From DASSHC01 sp035693105 (GTDB lineage: Bacteria > Chloroflexota > Chloroflexia > Thermomicrobiales > Thermomicrobiaceae): a stretch of 5,331 bases of DNA. The stretch lies in assembly GCA_035693105.1 (NCBI GenBank), contig DASSHC010000067.1, forward strand, positions 1 to 5,331. Direction: 5' to 3'. Positions 1 through 5,331 of the stretch are shown here, piece after piece. Made by a program: the position numbers and the translations under genes. The notes beneath the pieces were generated by a model that made no database searches, had not been told where the DNA came from, and saw nothing but the letters and a program-made list of their open reading frames with translations. The first letter of the stretch is position 1; the number at the start of each line of letters is the position of its first letter.

Positions 1-1
1 G

Positions 2-226
2 AGTTTCTTCGCCAAAGGGTGGCCTAACTACGAACTGGACGGCCTCGTAACCCGTTCGGTCGGCGGCGAGCAGATCATTCTGCCGATCTGGCACGACATA
101 ACGAAGCAGCGGGTAATGCAGGAGAGCCCGTCGCTAGCGGACAAGCTGGCGCGCAGCACGGCAACCTACACGATAGAGGAGATCGCCGCCGAGATCGCCG
201 TGGTGATTCAGGGCACGCCTCTATAG
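2..226 (+). CDS. TIR-domain protein, C-terminal fragment (start lies outside the window)
   Basis: Frame 2 is open from the window edge to a TAG at 224-226 and gives 74 residues. They match the last part of a bacterial TIR (Toll/interleukin-1 receptor) domain: SFFAKGWPNYELDGLV at the start, then a strand IILPIW, the segment SPSLADKLA, and a final helix IEEIAAEIAVVI. The WxxxE motif (W7, E11 of the visible part) carries the glutamate that is catalytic in TIR NAD-cleaving enzymes, so this copy looks enzymatically competent. The family includes defence effectors that deplete NAD and also signalling adaptors. The TIR domain is the C-terminal domain here, ending about 5 residues after the last helix. 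What lies N-terminal to it is unknown, so partner, trigger and role cannot be stated. Codons such as ATA, GTA and CTA are used twice each in this short piece, and its G+C (about 61% by hand count) looks lower than in the genes downstream, which hints at a different origin. I am confident about the TIR assignment and not about defence function. Confidence 0.85.
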   Translation, partial: SFFAKGWPNYELDGLVTRSVGGEQIILPIWHDITKQRVMQESPSLADKLARSTATYTIEEIAAEIAVVIQGTPL

Positions 227-404
227 CACCATCAGTGTGCCCGCCAGCAATTGGCATGATGTGCTGATAGATCGCCAGCCCTTGGCTCTATGGCCCGCCT
301 CACCTACAGGGGCGAGGAAGTTGCGCTGGAGGGCGCGGCTGGTGGACGGTTTACCGTGGACCGGGAGGGTGGATGCCGCATGGCGCGCGGGGTTGATGGA
401 CCTT

Positions 405-488
405 GAGGAAATAGTTTGGCGTTCCCCATCGCGAACCTCAGCCGGCTTCCAGCCGGCTTCGTCCTTAGCGCGGCGGCTTATGGCGTTT
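405..488 (+). repeat. REP-like tandem repeat, copy 1 (hairpin 440-458)
   Basis: This copy begins with GAGGAAATAGTTTGGCG and contains a perfect 8-bp stem AGCCGGCT (440-447), loop TCC, AGCCGGCT (451-458), followed by TTCGTCC and TTAGCGCGGCGG. It aligns over most of its length with the next 84 bases: GGAAATA, TTGGCGT or CTGGCGT, CCCCA or CATCCCC, ACCT-AGCC, the hairpin, GGCTTCGTC, TAGCGCGG. The second hairpin seen in copy 2 is absent here; after GCGCGGCGG the sequence passes into the start of copy 2, as if the unit had been truncated by tandem duplication. The hairpin has no T-tract, so it is not a typical intrinsic terminator. REP-like mobile palindromes are the closest known category. No RAYT transposase is present in the window. 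Confidence 0.7.
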
Positions 489-573
489 GCGGAAATAACC
501 TGGCGTACGGCATCCCCACCTTAGCCTGTTTCAACAGGCTTCGTCTGCTAGCGCGGTGGTTTCAACCCCGCGC
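489..573 (+). repeat. REP-like tandem repeat, copy 2 (hairpins 523-540 and 551-573)
   Basis: This is the second copy, beginning GCGGAAATAACCTGGCG. Its first hairpin is AGCCTGTT (523-530), loop TC, AACAGGCT (533-540). Relative to copy 1, two stem positions have changed from GC/CG to TA pairs on both arms, so pairing is preserved while sequence is not. The link TCGTCTGCTA leads into a second hairpin. Its left arm is GCGCGG, a bulged T at 557, then GGTT (551-561); the loop is TC; the right arm is AACC plus CCGCGC (564-573). That stem has 10 pairs with one bulge. Two hairpins joined by a conserved linker are typical of a structured repetitive element. Whether the genome carries many copies cannot be seen from here. 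Confidence 0.7.
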
Positions 574-665
574 GACCCCCGGCGACGGAACTCCAGGATA
601 ACTCCTCAACTCCATCAGCCCCGCGCGACGCTGCATCGCTTCTCTCTCCACCCGCCGCCCGATTT

Positions 666-672
666 GAAGGAG
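666..672 (+). promoter_or_regulatory. Ribosome binding site fixing a TTG start
   Basis: GAAGGAG ends 7 bases before the TTG at 680. It decides in favour of this rare start codon, since no ATG or GTG with comparable support lies nearby in the frame. Confidence 0.75.
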
Positions 673-679
673 CGCCCTC

Positions 680-1018
680 TTGGACCTCATCAAAGCCGCC
701 AATCTCGGCCTGCGTTTCCTGCTGGAGCTGGGCGCGCTGGCGGCGCTCGCCTACTGGGGCTATCACGCCGGCTCGGGACGGGCCGTCAAGCTTGGGTTGG
801 CCGTGGGTGTGCCGCTGCTGGCGGCGATCGTCTGGGGTCTCTTCGTCGCCCCCAATGCCACGGTCAAAGCGCCGGGGGCAATCCATCTGCTGTTGCAAGT
901 GCTGATCTTCGGCGCGGCGGCGCTGGGGCTGGCGGCTGCCGGCCGCGATCGCCTGGCGCTGATCTTCGCCGCGCTGGTGATCGTCAACGCGATCTTGATA
1001 GCGCTTTGGGGACAGTAG
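680..1018 (+). CDS. yrdB: YrdB-like (DUF2568) four-helix membrane protein
   Basis: This complete gene encodes 112 residues starting at TTG. The protein is almost entirely hydrophobic, with four membrane segments at about residues 8-28, 36-56, 66-87 and 91-110. Short polar turns separate them: HAGSGR after helix 1, the conserved-looking WGLFVAPNATVKAPG after helix 2, and GRDR before helix 4. Length, the LRFLLEL opening and the WGxFVAP segment agree with the YrdB / DUF2568 family of small bacterial integral membrane proteins, whose molecular function is unknown. There is no signal peptide apart from the first helix and no catalytic motif. The next gene starts 19 bases after its stop, so the two are probably co-transcribed. 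The family call rests on remembered sequence pattern, not on a search. The symbol is borrowed from the Bacillus family name and implies no function. Confidence 0.8.
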   Translation: MDLIKAANLGLRFLLELGALAALAYWGYHAGSGRAVKLGLAVGVPLLAAIVWGLFVAPNATVKAPGAIHLLLQVLIFGAAALGLAAAGRDRLALIFAALVIVNAILIALWGQ

Positions 1019-1037
1019 GAATCCGGGGGGTGCACGG

Positions 1038-1742
1038 GTGACACCGAGACGAGCGGCCGAGCGGCGCGCGGGGCCGGCAGCAGCAGGACTCCCCGGCTGG
1101 CGCTGGCTAGCCGGAGCCGGACTGGTCTACGTGCTCAGTTGGATCATTGGGCTGATCATCGGCTTCGCCACCTCGTCGCCTTCGGCCAGCGACACGCCGC
1201 AGCAGATCGGCGCCTACTTCAACAGCCACCGCCAGCTGGCCATGCTGCAGGGCTACCTGGTGGACGGCGTCGCCGGCGTGGCGCTGATCGCCTTCGTGGC
1301 CGCCCTGCGCGGGGTCTTCGAGCGCGTCGACGACGAGACCGGCCCGCTGCCGCGCATCCTCTTCGGCGCCGGGATCGCGGCCGGGGCCGTCTCGCTGCTG
1401 CAGGGCCTCTTCACCCAGGTGCTGGCCGACCGGGTGGCGGCCATGGGCGACGCCGCCGCCATCCGCGCGCTCTACGACCTGAACACCGAGGGCGACACCT
1501 ACAAGCTGCTGGCGCTCGGCGTCTTCTTTGGCGCGGCCGCCATCCTGATCTTGCGCACCCGCGCCCTGCCCACCTGGCTCGGCTGGGTCGCCGCCGTCCT
1601 GGCGCCGCTGTTGATCGTGGCCGGCTGGAACTTCGTGCTCGGTACGTCGACCCAGTACGCCGCCTACGCCGTGCTGCTGATCGTGCTGCTCATCTGGGTG
1701 GCGGCCGTCAGCGTCGTCGCCTGGCAGCGGCGGATGCGATGA
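1038..1742 (+). CDS. Six-helix membrane protein, DUF4386-like, function unknown
   Basis: This gene encodes 234 residues from a GTG start; the only Shine-Dalgarno candidate is a G-run at 1025-1030, which is weak. An Arg/Ala-rich cytoplasmic leader (residues 1-20) precedes six membrane segments at about 22-45, 68-92, 105-130, 154-172, 178-201 and 205-229, and the chain ends in a basic tail QRRMR. The first loop (46-67, SPSASDTPQQIGAYFNSHR) and the loop between helices 3 and 4 (131-153, with DAAAIRALYDLN) are the main soluble parts. A loop of the form D-x-P-x-x-I-x-x-Y-F-x-x-H-R after helix 1 is typical of DUF4386-like and related actinobacterial or Chloroflexota membrane proteins. I hold that name loosely, and uncharacterised membrane protein is the safe reading. 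No transport or enzyme motif is visible. It probably forms an operon with the yrdB-like gene upstream. Confidence 0.75.
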   Translation: MTPRRAAERRAGPAAAGLPGWRWLAGAGLVYVLSWIIGLIIGFATSSPSASDTPQQIGAYFNSHRQLAMLQGYLVDGVAGVALIAFVAALRGVFERVDDETGPLPRILFGAGIAAGAVSLLQGLFTQVLADRVAAMGDAAAIRALYDLNTEGDTYKLLALGVFFGAAAILILRTRALPTWLGWVAAVLAPLLIVAGWNFVLGTSTQYAAYAVLLIVLLIWVAAVSVVAWQRRMR

Positions 1743-1750
1743 TGCCGGAA

Positions 1751-1803
1751 GCACCCATGGCGGTGCGCGCGAATCGTCAGCGAGGCGACCGGCGGCGCGC
1801 CGG
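1751..1803 (+). terminator. Two small GC hairpins after the membrane-protein operon, possible weak terminator
   Basis: Eight bases after the stop at 1742 is a 5-bp stem GCACC (1751-1755) with GGTGC (1762-1766). A second, stronger stem is CCGGCG (1789-1794), loop GCG, CGCCGG (1798-1803). Neither is followed by a run of T, so termination by the intrinsic route is doubtful. They may only slow polymerase or reflect the GC-rich background. Confidence 0.25.
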
Positions 1804-1873
1804 AGGCCGGCGGTGGGCTTGTGCGGAGCCGGCCATCTCCCCGTGCTCGCGGCGCATGCGCCACAGGTGAGGC

Positions 1874-1882
1874 TGGTAGAAT
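1874..1882 (+). promoter_or_regulatory. Extended -10 promoter candidate for the LAL regulator
   Basis: TGGTAGAAT fits an extended -10 (TG-n followed by TAGAAT, one mismatch to TATAAT). No good -35 is visible 17 bases upstream, as is common with extended -10 promoters. Transcription would begin near 1889, about 32 bases before the ATG at 1921. It is an unusually AT-rich patch in a GC-rich stretch, but a nine-base match alone is weak evidence. Confidence 0.35.
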
Positions 1883-1920
1883 CACCACGAGCGCGAACCA
1901 ACGTGATCTGGTGGCAGCCC

Positions 1921-4575
1921 ATGGATTCCTCACTCCTGGCAACCAAGCTCCGCATCCCGCCACCGCCGCGCCACGCCGTGCGTCGTGAACGGCTGCTCGA
2001 CGCGCTCGAAGACCGCATCGCGGACCACAAGCTCGTCCTGCTCTCGGCGCCGGCCGGCTACGGCAAGACGACGCTGTTGGCCGAGTGGGCGCGCGCCAGC
2101 CGCTACCCGATCGCCTGGCTGACGCTCGGCGAGCAGGAGGGCGACCCGGAGCGCTTCCTGCGCTACCTGCTGCGGGCCTGGGAAGCGGTGCAGCCGGAGT
2201 TGCGGGACAGCCGGCTCGGCCTGCTGCTCGGGGCGATGTCGCCGGAGCGGGACGCCGTCCTGACGGCGTTCATCAATGCCGCCGAGGGCACGCCGCGTCA
2301 CACCGTCTTCGTCCTCGACGACTATCACCTAATCCAGGACGCGGCGGTCCACCAGGCGCTGACCTTCCTGCTCGATCACCTGCCGCCGACCCTCCACTTC
2401 GTGCTGGCCGCGCGCTCCGAGCCACCGCTGCCGCTGGCCCGCTACCGGGCGCGTAGTGAGCTGCTGGAGCTGCGCGCCGAGGATCTCCACTTCCGCCTGG
2501 AGGAGACGGGCGAGTTCTTGAAGCGGCTGGCCGGGCGTGACCGCTCGCCGGCTGAGATCGAGACGCTCCAGGCTCGCCTGGAGGGCTGGGCCGCGGGCTT
2601 GCAACTGGTCGGGCTGGCGCTCCAGCGTGCCCCGGAGGCCGCCGCGCTGGGGGCGATCAGCGGCCGGCACCGCTTCATCGCCGACTACCTCTCCCAGGAG
2701 GTCCTGCACCATCTAGCCGAGGGCTCCCGGGAATTCCTGCTCCAGACGAGCATCCTGGAGCAGCTCTGCGGCCCGCTCTGCGATGCGGTCACCGAGCGCG
2801 CCGACGGGCAGGAGTTGCTGGAGGCGCTGGAGCGCCAGAATCTCTTCCTCGTGCCGCTGGACGACGACCGGCGATGGTTCCGCTATCACCGGCTCTTCGG
2901 CGACTACCTGCGGGCCGAGCTGCAGCGGCGCCAGCCCACGCTGGCTGCCGAGCTGCATCGCCGGGCCGCCCCCTGGTATCTGGCGCATGACCTCCCAGAC
3001 GATGCCTTCGAGCACGCGCTGGCCGGCGCCGACCCGGACTTCGTCATCCGGATCTTCGAGCGCTACCTGAACCTCAGGTTGAACAGCGGCGAGATCCTGG
3101 CCCTGGTACGGTGGTTCGACTCGCTCCCGGCAGACTGGTATGCCACTTACCCCGTGCTGGGTCTCGCGCGTGCGGGGTTCTGGGCCATTACCGGCGACTT
3201 CGCGGCGTCGCTGCGCGCCATCGACGAGGCTGAGGAGCGGCTGCTGCGGCAGGACGGCGAAGAGCGGGAGTGGCAACTGGCGCTGGTGACGGCGGTGCGC
3301 TGTTACCTGGCCTGCATCCAGAACGACCTGGCGCTGGCTGAGATCTACGCCGACCGTGCCCTGCGCTCCTTGCGAGATGAGAGCCGTTCCTTTCGCGCCG
3401 GCATCTACCACGCGCTTGGTGATACCTACCGTCGCAACGGACTCTGGGAGGCCGCGCGGGAGTCCTACCTCAAGGTTCCGGCCTCGCTCGCCGGACTCCC
3501 GGAGTACCACGTTCAGTCGGCGGTCCAATCGGTCCACGTCTGCGGCGCGCTGGCGGATCTCGAGCTGCAGCAGGGCCGGCTCCGGCACGCCGCCGACTAC
3601 TGGACGCGGGCACTGGCGGCGATCGAGGATCCGGACAGTTGGGGACGCCTGGCGCTCCCGGTCGTCGGCTGGGTGCACCTGCGCCTGGGCGAGGTGCGCT
3701 ACGAATGGAACGACCTGACGGCGGCGCGGGAGCACCTGGCGGCCGGACTCGCACGCGCCGAGCTGGGCGGCGACGCGCGGGCGCTGGCCACCGGCTACCT
3801 CCTCGCGGGCCGGATCAGCCTGACGGAGGGCAACGTCGAGGCCGCGGCCGGGTACCTTGAGTGGCTGCGGGCGCTCGTCGAGCAGGCGCCCTTCCCCGAC
3901 TGGATCAGCCGCTTCGAGCGCTTCCAGATCGAGCTCTGGCTGGCGCAGGGCCGGCTGCGGGAAGCTGTCGACTGGGCCGGCGCGCGGCCGGAGCAGGACG
4001 GAGGCCAGCTCGCCACGGCCCGCGCCCTGATCGCCCGCGGCGATCCGCCGGCGCTCGCCCGAGCGCTGGCGTTGCTGGGGCCGCTGCTCCAGGACGCCGA
4101 AGCAGAGGGGCGCGCGGCGGTGTGGATCGAGGGGCTGGCGCTGCGGGCCCTCGCCCACTGGCAGGACGGCGACCGGCCCGCGGCCCTGACCAGCCTGGAG
4201 CGCGCCCTGCGGCGGGCCGAGCCCGAAGGCTACGTGCGCCTTTTTGCCGATCTCGGCCCGCCGCTGATCCGGCCACTGCAGGAGGCCCACGCCCGCGGTG
4301 TCATGCGCGACTACACCGCGCGGCTGCTGGCGGCCTGCGACGCCGGTCTCCCCGGCGCGACCCGGGCGCCGGCTCCGGCGGAGGCGCTCACGGAGCGTGA
4401 GCATGAGATCCTGCGGCTGCTGGCCGCCGGGTTGACCAACCCCGAGATCGCCGCCCAGCTCTTCATCTCGCCGGAGACGGTCAAGAAGCACGCCGCCAAC
4501 ATCTACGGCAAGCTGGGCGTCCGCCGCCGCGCCGAAGCGGTCGCCCGCGCCAGGGCGCTCCATCTGCTCGATTGA
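1921..4575 (+). CDS. MalT-like LuxR-family ATP-dependent transcriptional regulator (LAL, STAND NTPase)
   Basis: This complete gene encodes 884 residues, close to the roughly 900 of E. coli MalT. The domain order is that of LAL regulators. An N-terminal STAND NTPase has Walker A APAGYGKTT (residues 43-51) and Walker B VFVLDDYH (129-136, D133/D134), followed by AARSEPPLPLARYRA (163-177). A winged-helix region ends near RYHRLFGDYL (321-330). A long helical TPR-like sensor arm covers about 340-790. A LuxR-type DNA-binding HTH covers about 823-878 (LTEREHEILRLLAAGLTN, IAAQLFISPETVKKH). In the family, ATP and an inducer drive oligomerisation and activation of sigma-70 promoters; the inducer here is unknown. 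The frame stays open upstream to 1813, but the ATG at 1921 puts the conserved SLLATKLRIPPPP at the N-terminus. GGTGG at 1910-1914 is a weak ribosome site, and an in-frame GTG at 1903 is the alternative start. Walker and HTH residues look intact. It could regulate itself or the flavoprotein gene 137 bases downstream. Confidence 0.93.
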   Translation: MDSSLLATKLRIPPPPRHAVRRERLLDALEDRIADHKLVLLSAPAGYGKTTLLAEWARASRYPIAWLTLGEQEGDPERFLRYLLRAWEAVQPELRDSRLGLLLGAMSPERDAVLTAFINAAEGTPRHTVFVLDDYHLIQDAAVHQALTFLLDHLPPTLHFVLAARSEPPLPLARYRARSELLELRAEDLHFRLEETGEFLKRLAGRDRSPAEIETLQARLEGWAAGLQLVGLALQRAPEAAALGAISGRHRFIADYLSQEVLHHLAEGSREFLLQTSILEQLCGPLCDAVTERADGQELLEALERQNLFLVPLDDDRRWFRYHRLFGDYLRAELQRRQPTLAAELHRRAAPWYLAHDLPDDAFEHALAGADPDFVIRIFERYLNLRLNSGEILALVRWFDSLPADWYATYPVLGLARAGFWAITGDFAASLRAIDEAEERLLRQDGEEREWQLALVTAVRCYLACIQNDLALAEIYADRALRSLRDESRSFRAGIYHALGDTYRRNGLWEAARESYLKVPASLAGLPEYHVQSAVQSVHVCGALADLELQQGRLRHAADYWTRALAAIEDPDSWGRLALPVVGWVHLRLGEVRYEWNDLTAAREHLAAGLARAELGGDARALATGYLLAGRISLTEGNVEAAAGYLEWLRALVEQAPFPDWISRFERFQIELWLAQGRLREAVDWAGARPEQDGGQLATARALIARGDPPALARALALLGPLLQDAEAEGRAAVWIEGLALRALAHWQDGDRPAALTSLERALRRAEPEGYVRLFADLGPPLIRPLQEAHARGVMRDYTARLLAACDAGLPGATRAPAPAEALTEREHEILRLLAAGLTNPEIAAQLFISPETVKKHAANIYGKLGVRRRAEAVARARALHLLD

Positions 4576-4655
4576 TCCCACGCCATCACGCTCCGAGACA
4601 GCGAGAAATACCCCACTCGCCTACCCCATCGGAGGCATGACCGCGCTCTCCGCGC

Positions 4656-4696
4656 GACCTAGCCTGTAAGCAGGTCAAGTCGAACGGGCTACAGGC
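4656..4696 (+). promoter_or_regulatory. Short dyads upstream of the flavoprotein gene, possible operator or leader structure
   Basis: Two overlapping dyads lie in the 137-base gap. One is GACCT (4656-4660) with AGGTC (4672-4676), 11 bases apart. The other is GCCTGTA (4662-4668) with TACAGGC (4690-4696), 21 bases apart. The second ends exactly where the ribosome binding site begins, so it could act on DNA as a regulator site or in RNA as a leader stem. Before them, CGCGC (4642-4646) can pair with GCGCG (4652-4656), without a T-tract. I cannot place a -35/-10 pair with confidence. Short dyads arise by chance in GC-rich DNA. Confidence 0.3.
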
Positions 4697-4703
4697 GAGG
4701 GAG
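4697..4703 (+). promoter_or_regulatory. Ribosome binding site of the flavoprotein gene
   Basis: GAGGGAG ends 9 bases before the ATG at 4713. It supports this start together with the fact that the FAD-binding strand begins only a few residues later. Confidence 0.65.
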
Positions 4704-4712
4704 AGAGCGACG

Positions 4713-5331
4713 ATGGAACGCATAGAGACCGTGATCATCGGCGGGGGACAGGCCGGGCTGGCGACGAGCTACGCGCTCAGCCGGCTTGGGCGGGAGCACG
4801 TCGTGCTGGAGCAGGCGGCGCAGGTCGCCAGCGCCTGGCGCACCGGCCGCTGGGACTCCTTCACCCTGGTCACGCCCAACTGGTCGGTCAGGATGCCCGG
4901 CGCGCCGTACGACGGCCCGGACCGCGATGGCTTCATGCCGCGCGACGAGGTCGTGGCCGCCTTCGAGCAGTACGTCGCGCGGTTCGAGTTGCCGGTGCGC
5001 TACAACACTCGCGTGGTCGCGGTCGAGCCGGTGGACGCGGGCGGCTACCGCGTGCGGACGGACGAAGGCAGCATCGCGGCGACGAACGTGGTGGTCGCGA
5101 CCGGCCTGGAGCAGTTGCCCAGGATCCCGGCGCTGGCCGGCGGCCTGGCGCCGGAGATCACGCAGCTCCACAGCAGCGCCTACCGCAACCCCGCCGCGCT
5201 GCCGGGCGGCGGGGTGCTCGTCGTCGGCACCGCCCAGTCGGGCTGCCAGATCGCCGAGGAGCTCTATCAGTCGGGCCGCTCGGTCTATCTCTGCACCGGC
5301 AGCGCCGGGCGAGCTCCGCGCCGCTATCGCG
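4713..5331 (+). CDS. CzcO/FMO-like FAD- and NAD(P)H-dependent oxidoreductase, N-terminal part (runs off the window)
   Basis: The frame is open from an ATG with a good ribosome site to the window end, giving 206 residues of what is usually a protein of about 400. The N-terminus METS-type start MERIETVII leads directly into the FAD Rossmann motif GGGQAG (10-15), with E33 closing the second strand as the expected ribose contact. The GD-like middle has ATG (129-131) before the second Rossmann motif GTAQSG (172-177), expected to hold NAD(P)H. Between them HSSAY (153-157) keeps the His and Tyr of the FMO fingerprint, but the Phe and Gly that normally precede the His are replaced (P147, I149). This matches the group often annotated as flavoproteins involved in K+ transport (CzcO) or flavin-containing monooxygenases. 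The substrate is unknown; oxidation of a small organic or a sulfur or nitrogen compound is the general expectation. The gene follows the LAL regulator on the same strand, and the C-terminal half, which would settle the subfamily, is outside the window. Confidence 0.85.
   Translation, partial: MERIETVIIGGGQAGLATSYALSRLGREHVVLEQAAQVASAWRTGRWDSFTLVTPNWSVRMPGAPYDGPDRDGFMPRDEVVAAFEQYVARFELPVRYNTRVVAVEPVDAGGYRVRTDEGSIAATNVVVATGLEQLPRIPALAGGLAPEITQLHSSAYRNPAALPGGGVLVVGTAQSGCQIAEELYQSGRSVYLCTGSAGRAPRRYR

Larger units (their letters stand above)
227..679. other. Gene-poor spacer between the TIR gene and the yrdB-like gene
   Basis: This 453-base stretch has no convincing gene. The best small frame runs from an ATG at 290 to a TGA at 404-406 on the + strand (38 residues, beginning MARLTYRGEEVALEGA). 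It reads somewhat protein-like but has no Shine-Dalgarno sequence and no recognised family. The other open frames across 237-601 run through the hairpin repeats and have low-complexity, Arg/Pro-rich translations. The middle (405-573) is occupied by the tandem repeat described separately. The last 100 bases are a C-rich leader ending in the ribosome binding site of the next gene. I see no clear -35/-10 pair for the downstream operon and no intrinsic terminator with a T-tract after the TIR gene. Confidence 0.6.

Noticed and set aside
290..406. Small + strand frame of 38 residues beginning MARLTYRGEEVALEGA
   Set aside because: It reads somewhat like protein, but there is no ribosome binding site, no family is recognised, and the stop falls at the start of the repeat. 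It may be a relic or chance.
405..573. CRISPR array
   Set aside because: There are only two degenerate copies, arranged in direct tandem without distinct spacers, and each carries internal hairpins; this is a REP-like repeat.
237..601. Overlapping + strand frames of 95 and 61 residues across the spacer
   Set aside because: They run through the hairpin repeats, have no ribosome sites and no recognisable domains; repeats explain the open frame.
1739..1870. Possible ATGA-overlapping 43-residue gene after the DUF4386-like gene
   Set aside because: The overlap is suggestive of coupling, but the product is Arg-rich without domain or helix pattern, and it continues the reading frame of a shadow.
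1107..2030. 307-residue minus-strand frame and the 243-residue + strand frame at 1139-1870
   Set aside because: Both are Arg/Gly/Ala-rich shadows of the DUF4386-like gene.
2713..4581. Long 622-residue frame on the minus strand
   Set aside because: It lies antisense to the LAL regulator and is a by-product of high GC codon use. Its translation is Gln/Arg/Gly-rich and low in structure, while the + strand frame has clear domains.
4642..4676. MerR-type promoter or intrinsic terminator after the regulator
   Set aside because: The dyad GACCT/AGGTC has some likeness to MerR sites, but no suitably spaced -35 and -10 pair is present on either strand, and the GC stem at 4642-4656 lacks a T-tract.
4689..5171. 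160-residue minus-strand frame
   Set aside because: It is antisense to the flavoprotein gene, whose + strand translation has FAD and NAD(P)H motifs.

Overview
This is a GC-rich bacterial window. By hand count the first 226 bases are about 61% G+C, and the long regulator gene looks clearly higher. All supportable genes lie on the + strand. The combination of a MalT-like (LAL) regulator with the N-terminal pattern LLATKLRIPPPP, a YrdB-type membrane protein, a CzcO-like flavoprotein and REP-like hairpin repeats would fit a high-GC Chloroflexota (Thermomicrobia-like) genome. A high-GC actinobacterium is the main alternative. This placement is an inference from gene families, not from a marker gene.

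Layout: (1) 2-226 is the C-terminal end of a TIR-domain protein that begins outside the window and retains the WxxxE motif carrying the likely catalytic glutamate. (2) 227-679 is a gene-poor stretch. Its main content is two degenerate head-to-tail copies of an approximately 84-base element (405-488 and 489-573). Each copy has an 8-bp hairpin with compensatory base changes between copies, and the second copy carries another bulged GC-rich hairpin. (3) 680-1742 holds two closely spaced membrane-protein genes, a four-helix YrdB/DUF2568-like protein and a six-helix DUF4386-like protein, probably one operon. (4) 1743-1920 is an intergenic stretch with two small GC hairpins and an extended -10-like element. 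(5) 1921-4575 is a complete 884-residue MalT-type LuxR-family ATP-dependent regulator. (6) 4576-4712 is an intergenic stretch with short dyads and a clear ribosome binding site. (7) 4713 to the window end is the N-terminal half of a flavin-dependent oxidoreductase of the CzcO/FMO-like type.

Functional links are modest. The two membrane proteins look co-transcribed. The STAND-type regulator may control itself or the flavoprotein downstream, but nothing in the sequence proves that. No rRNA, tRNA, CRISPR array, transposase, integrase or replication origin is visible. The parts most worth a second look are the covarying repeat pair and the TIR gene end beside it. The rest is ordinary accessory or house-type content, and I do not see a convincing new multi-gene system.
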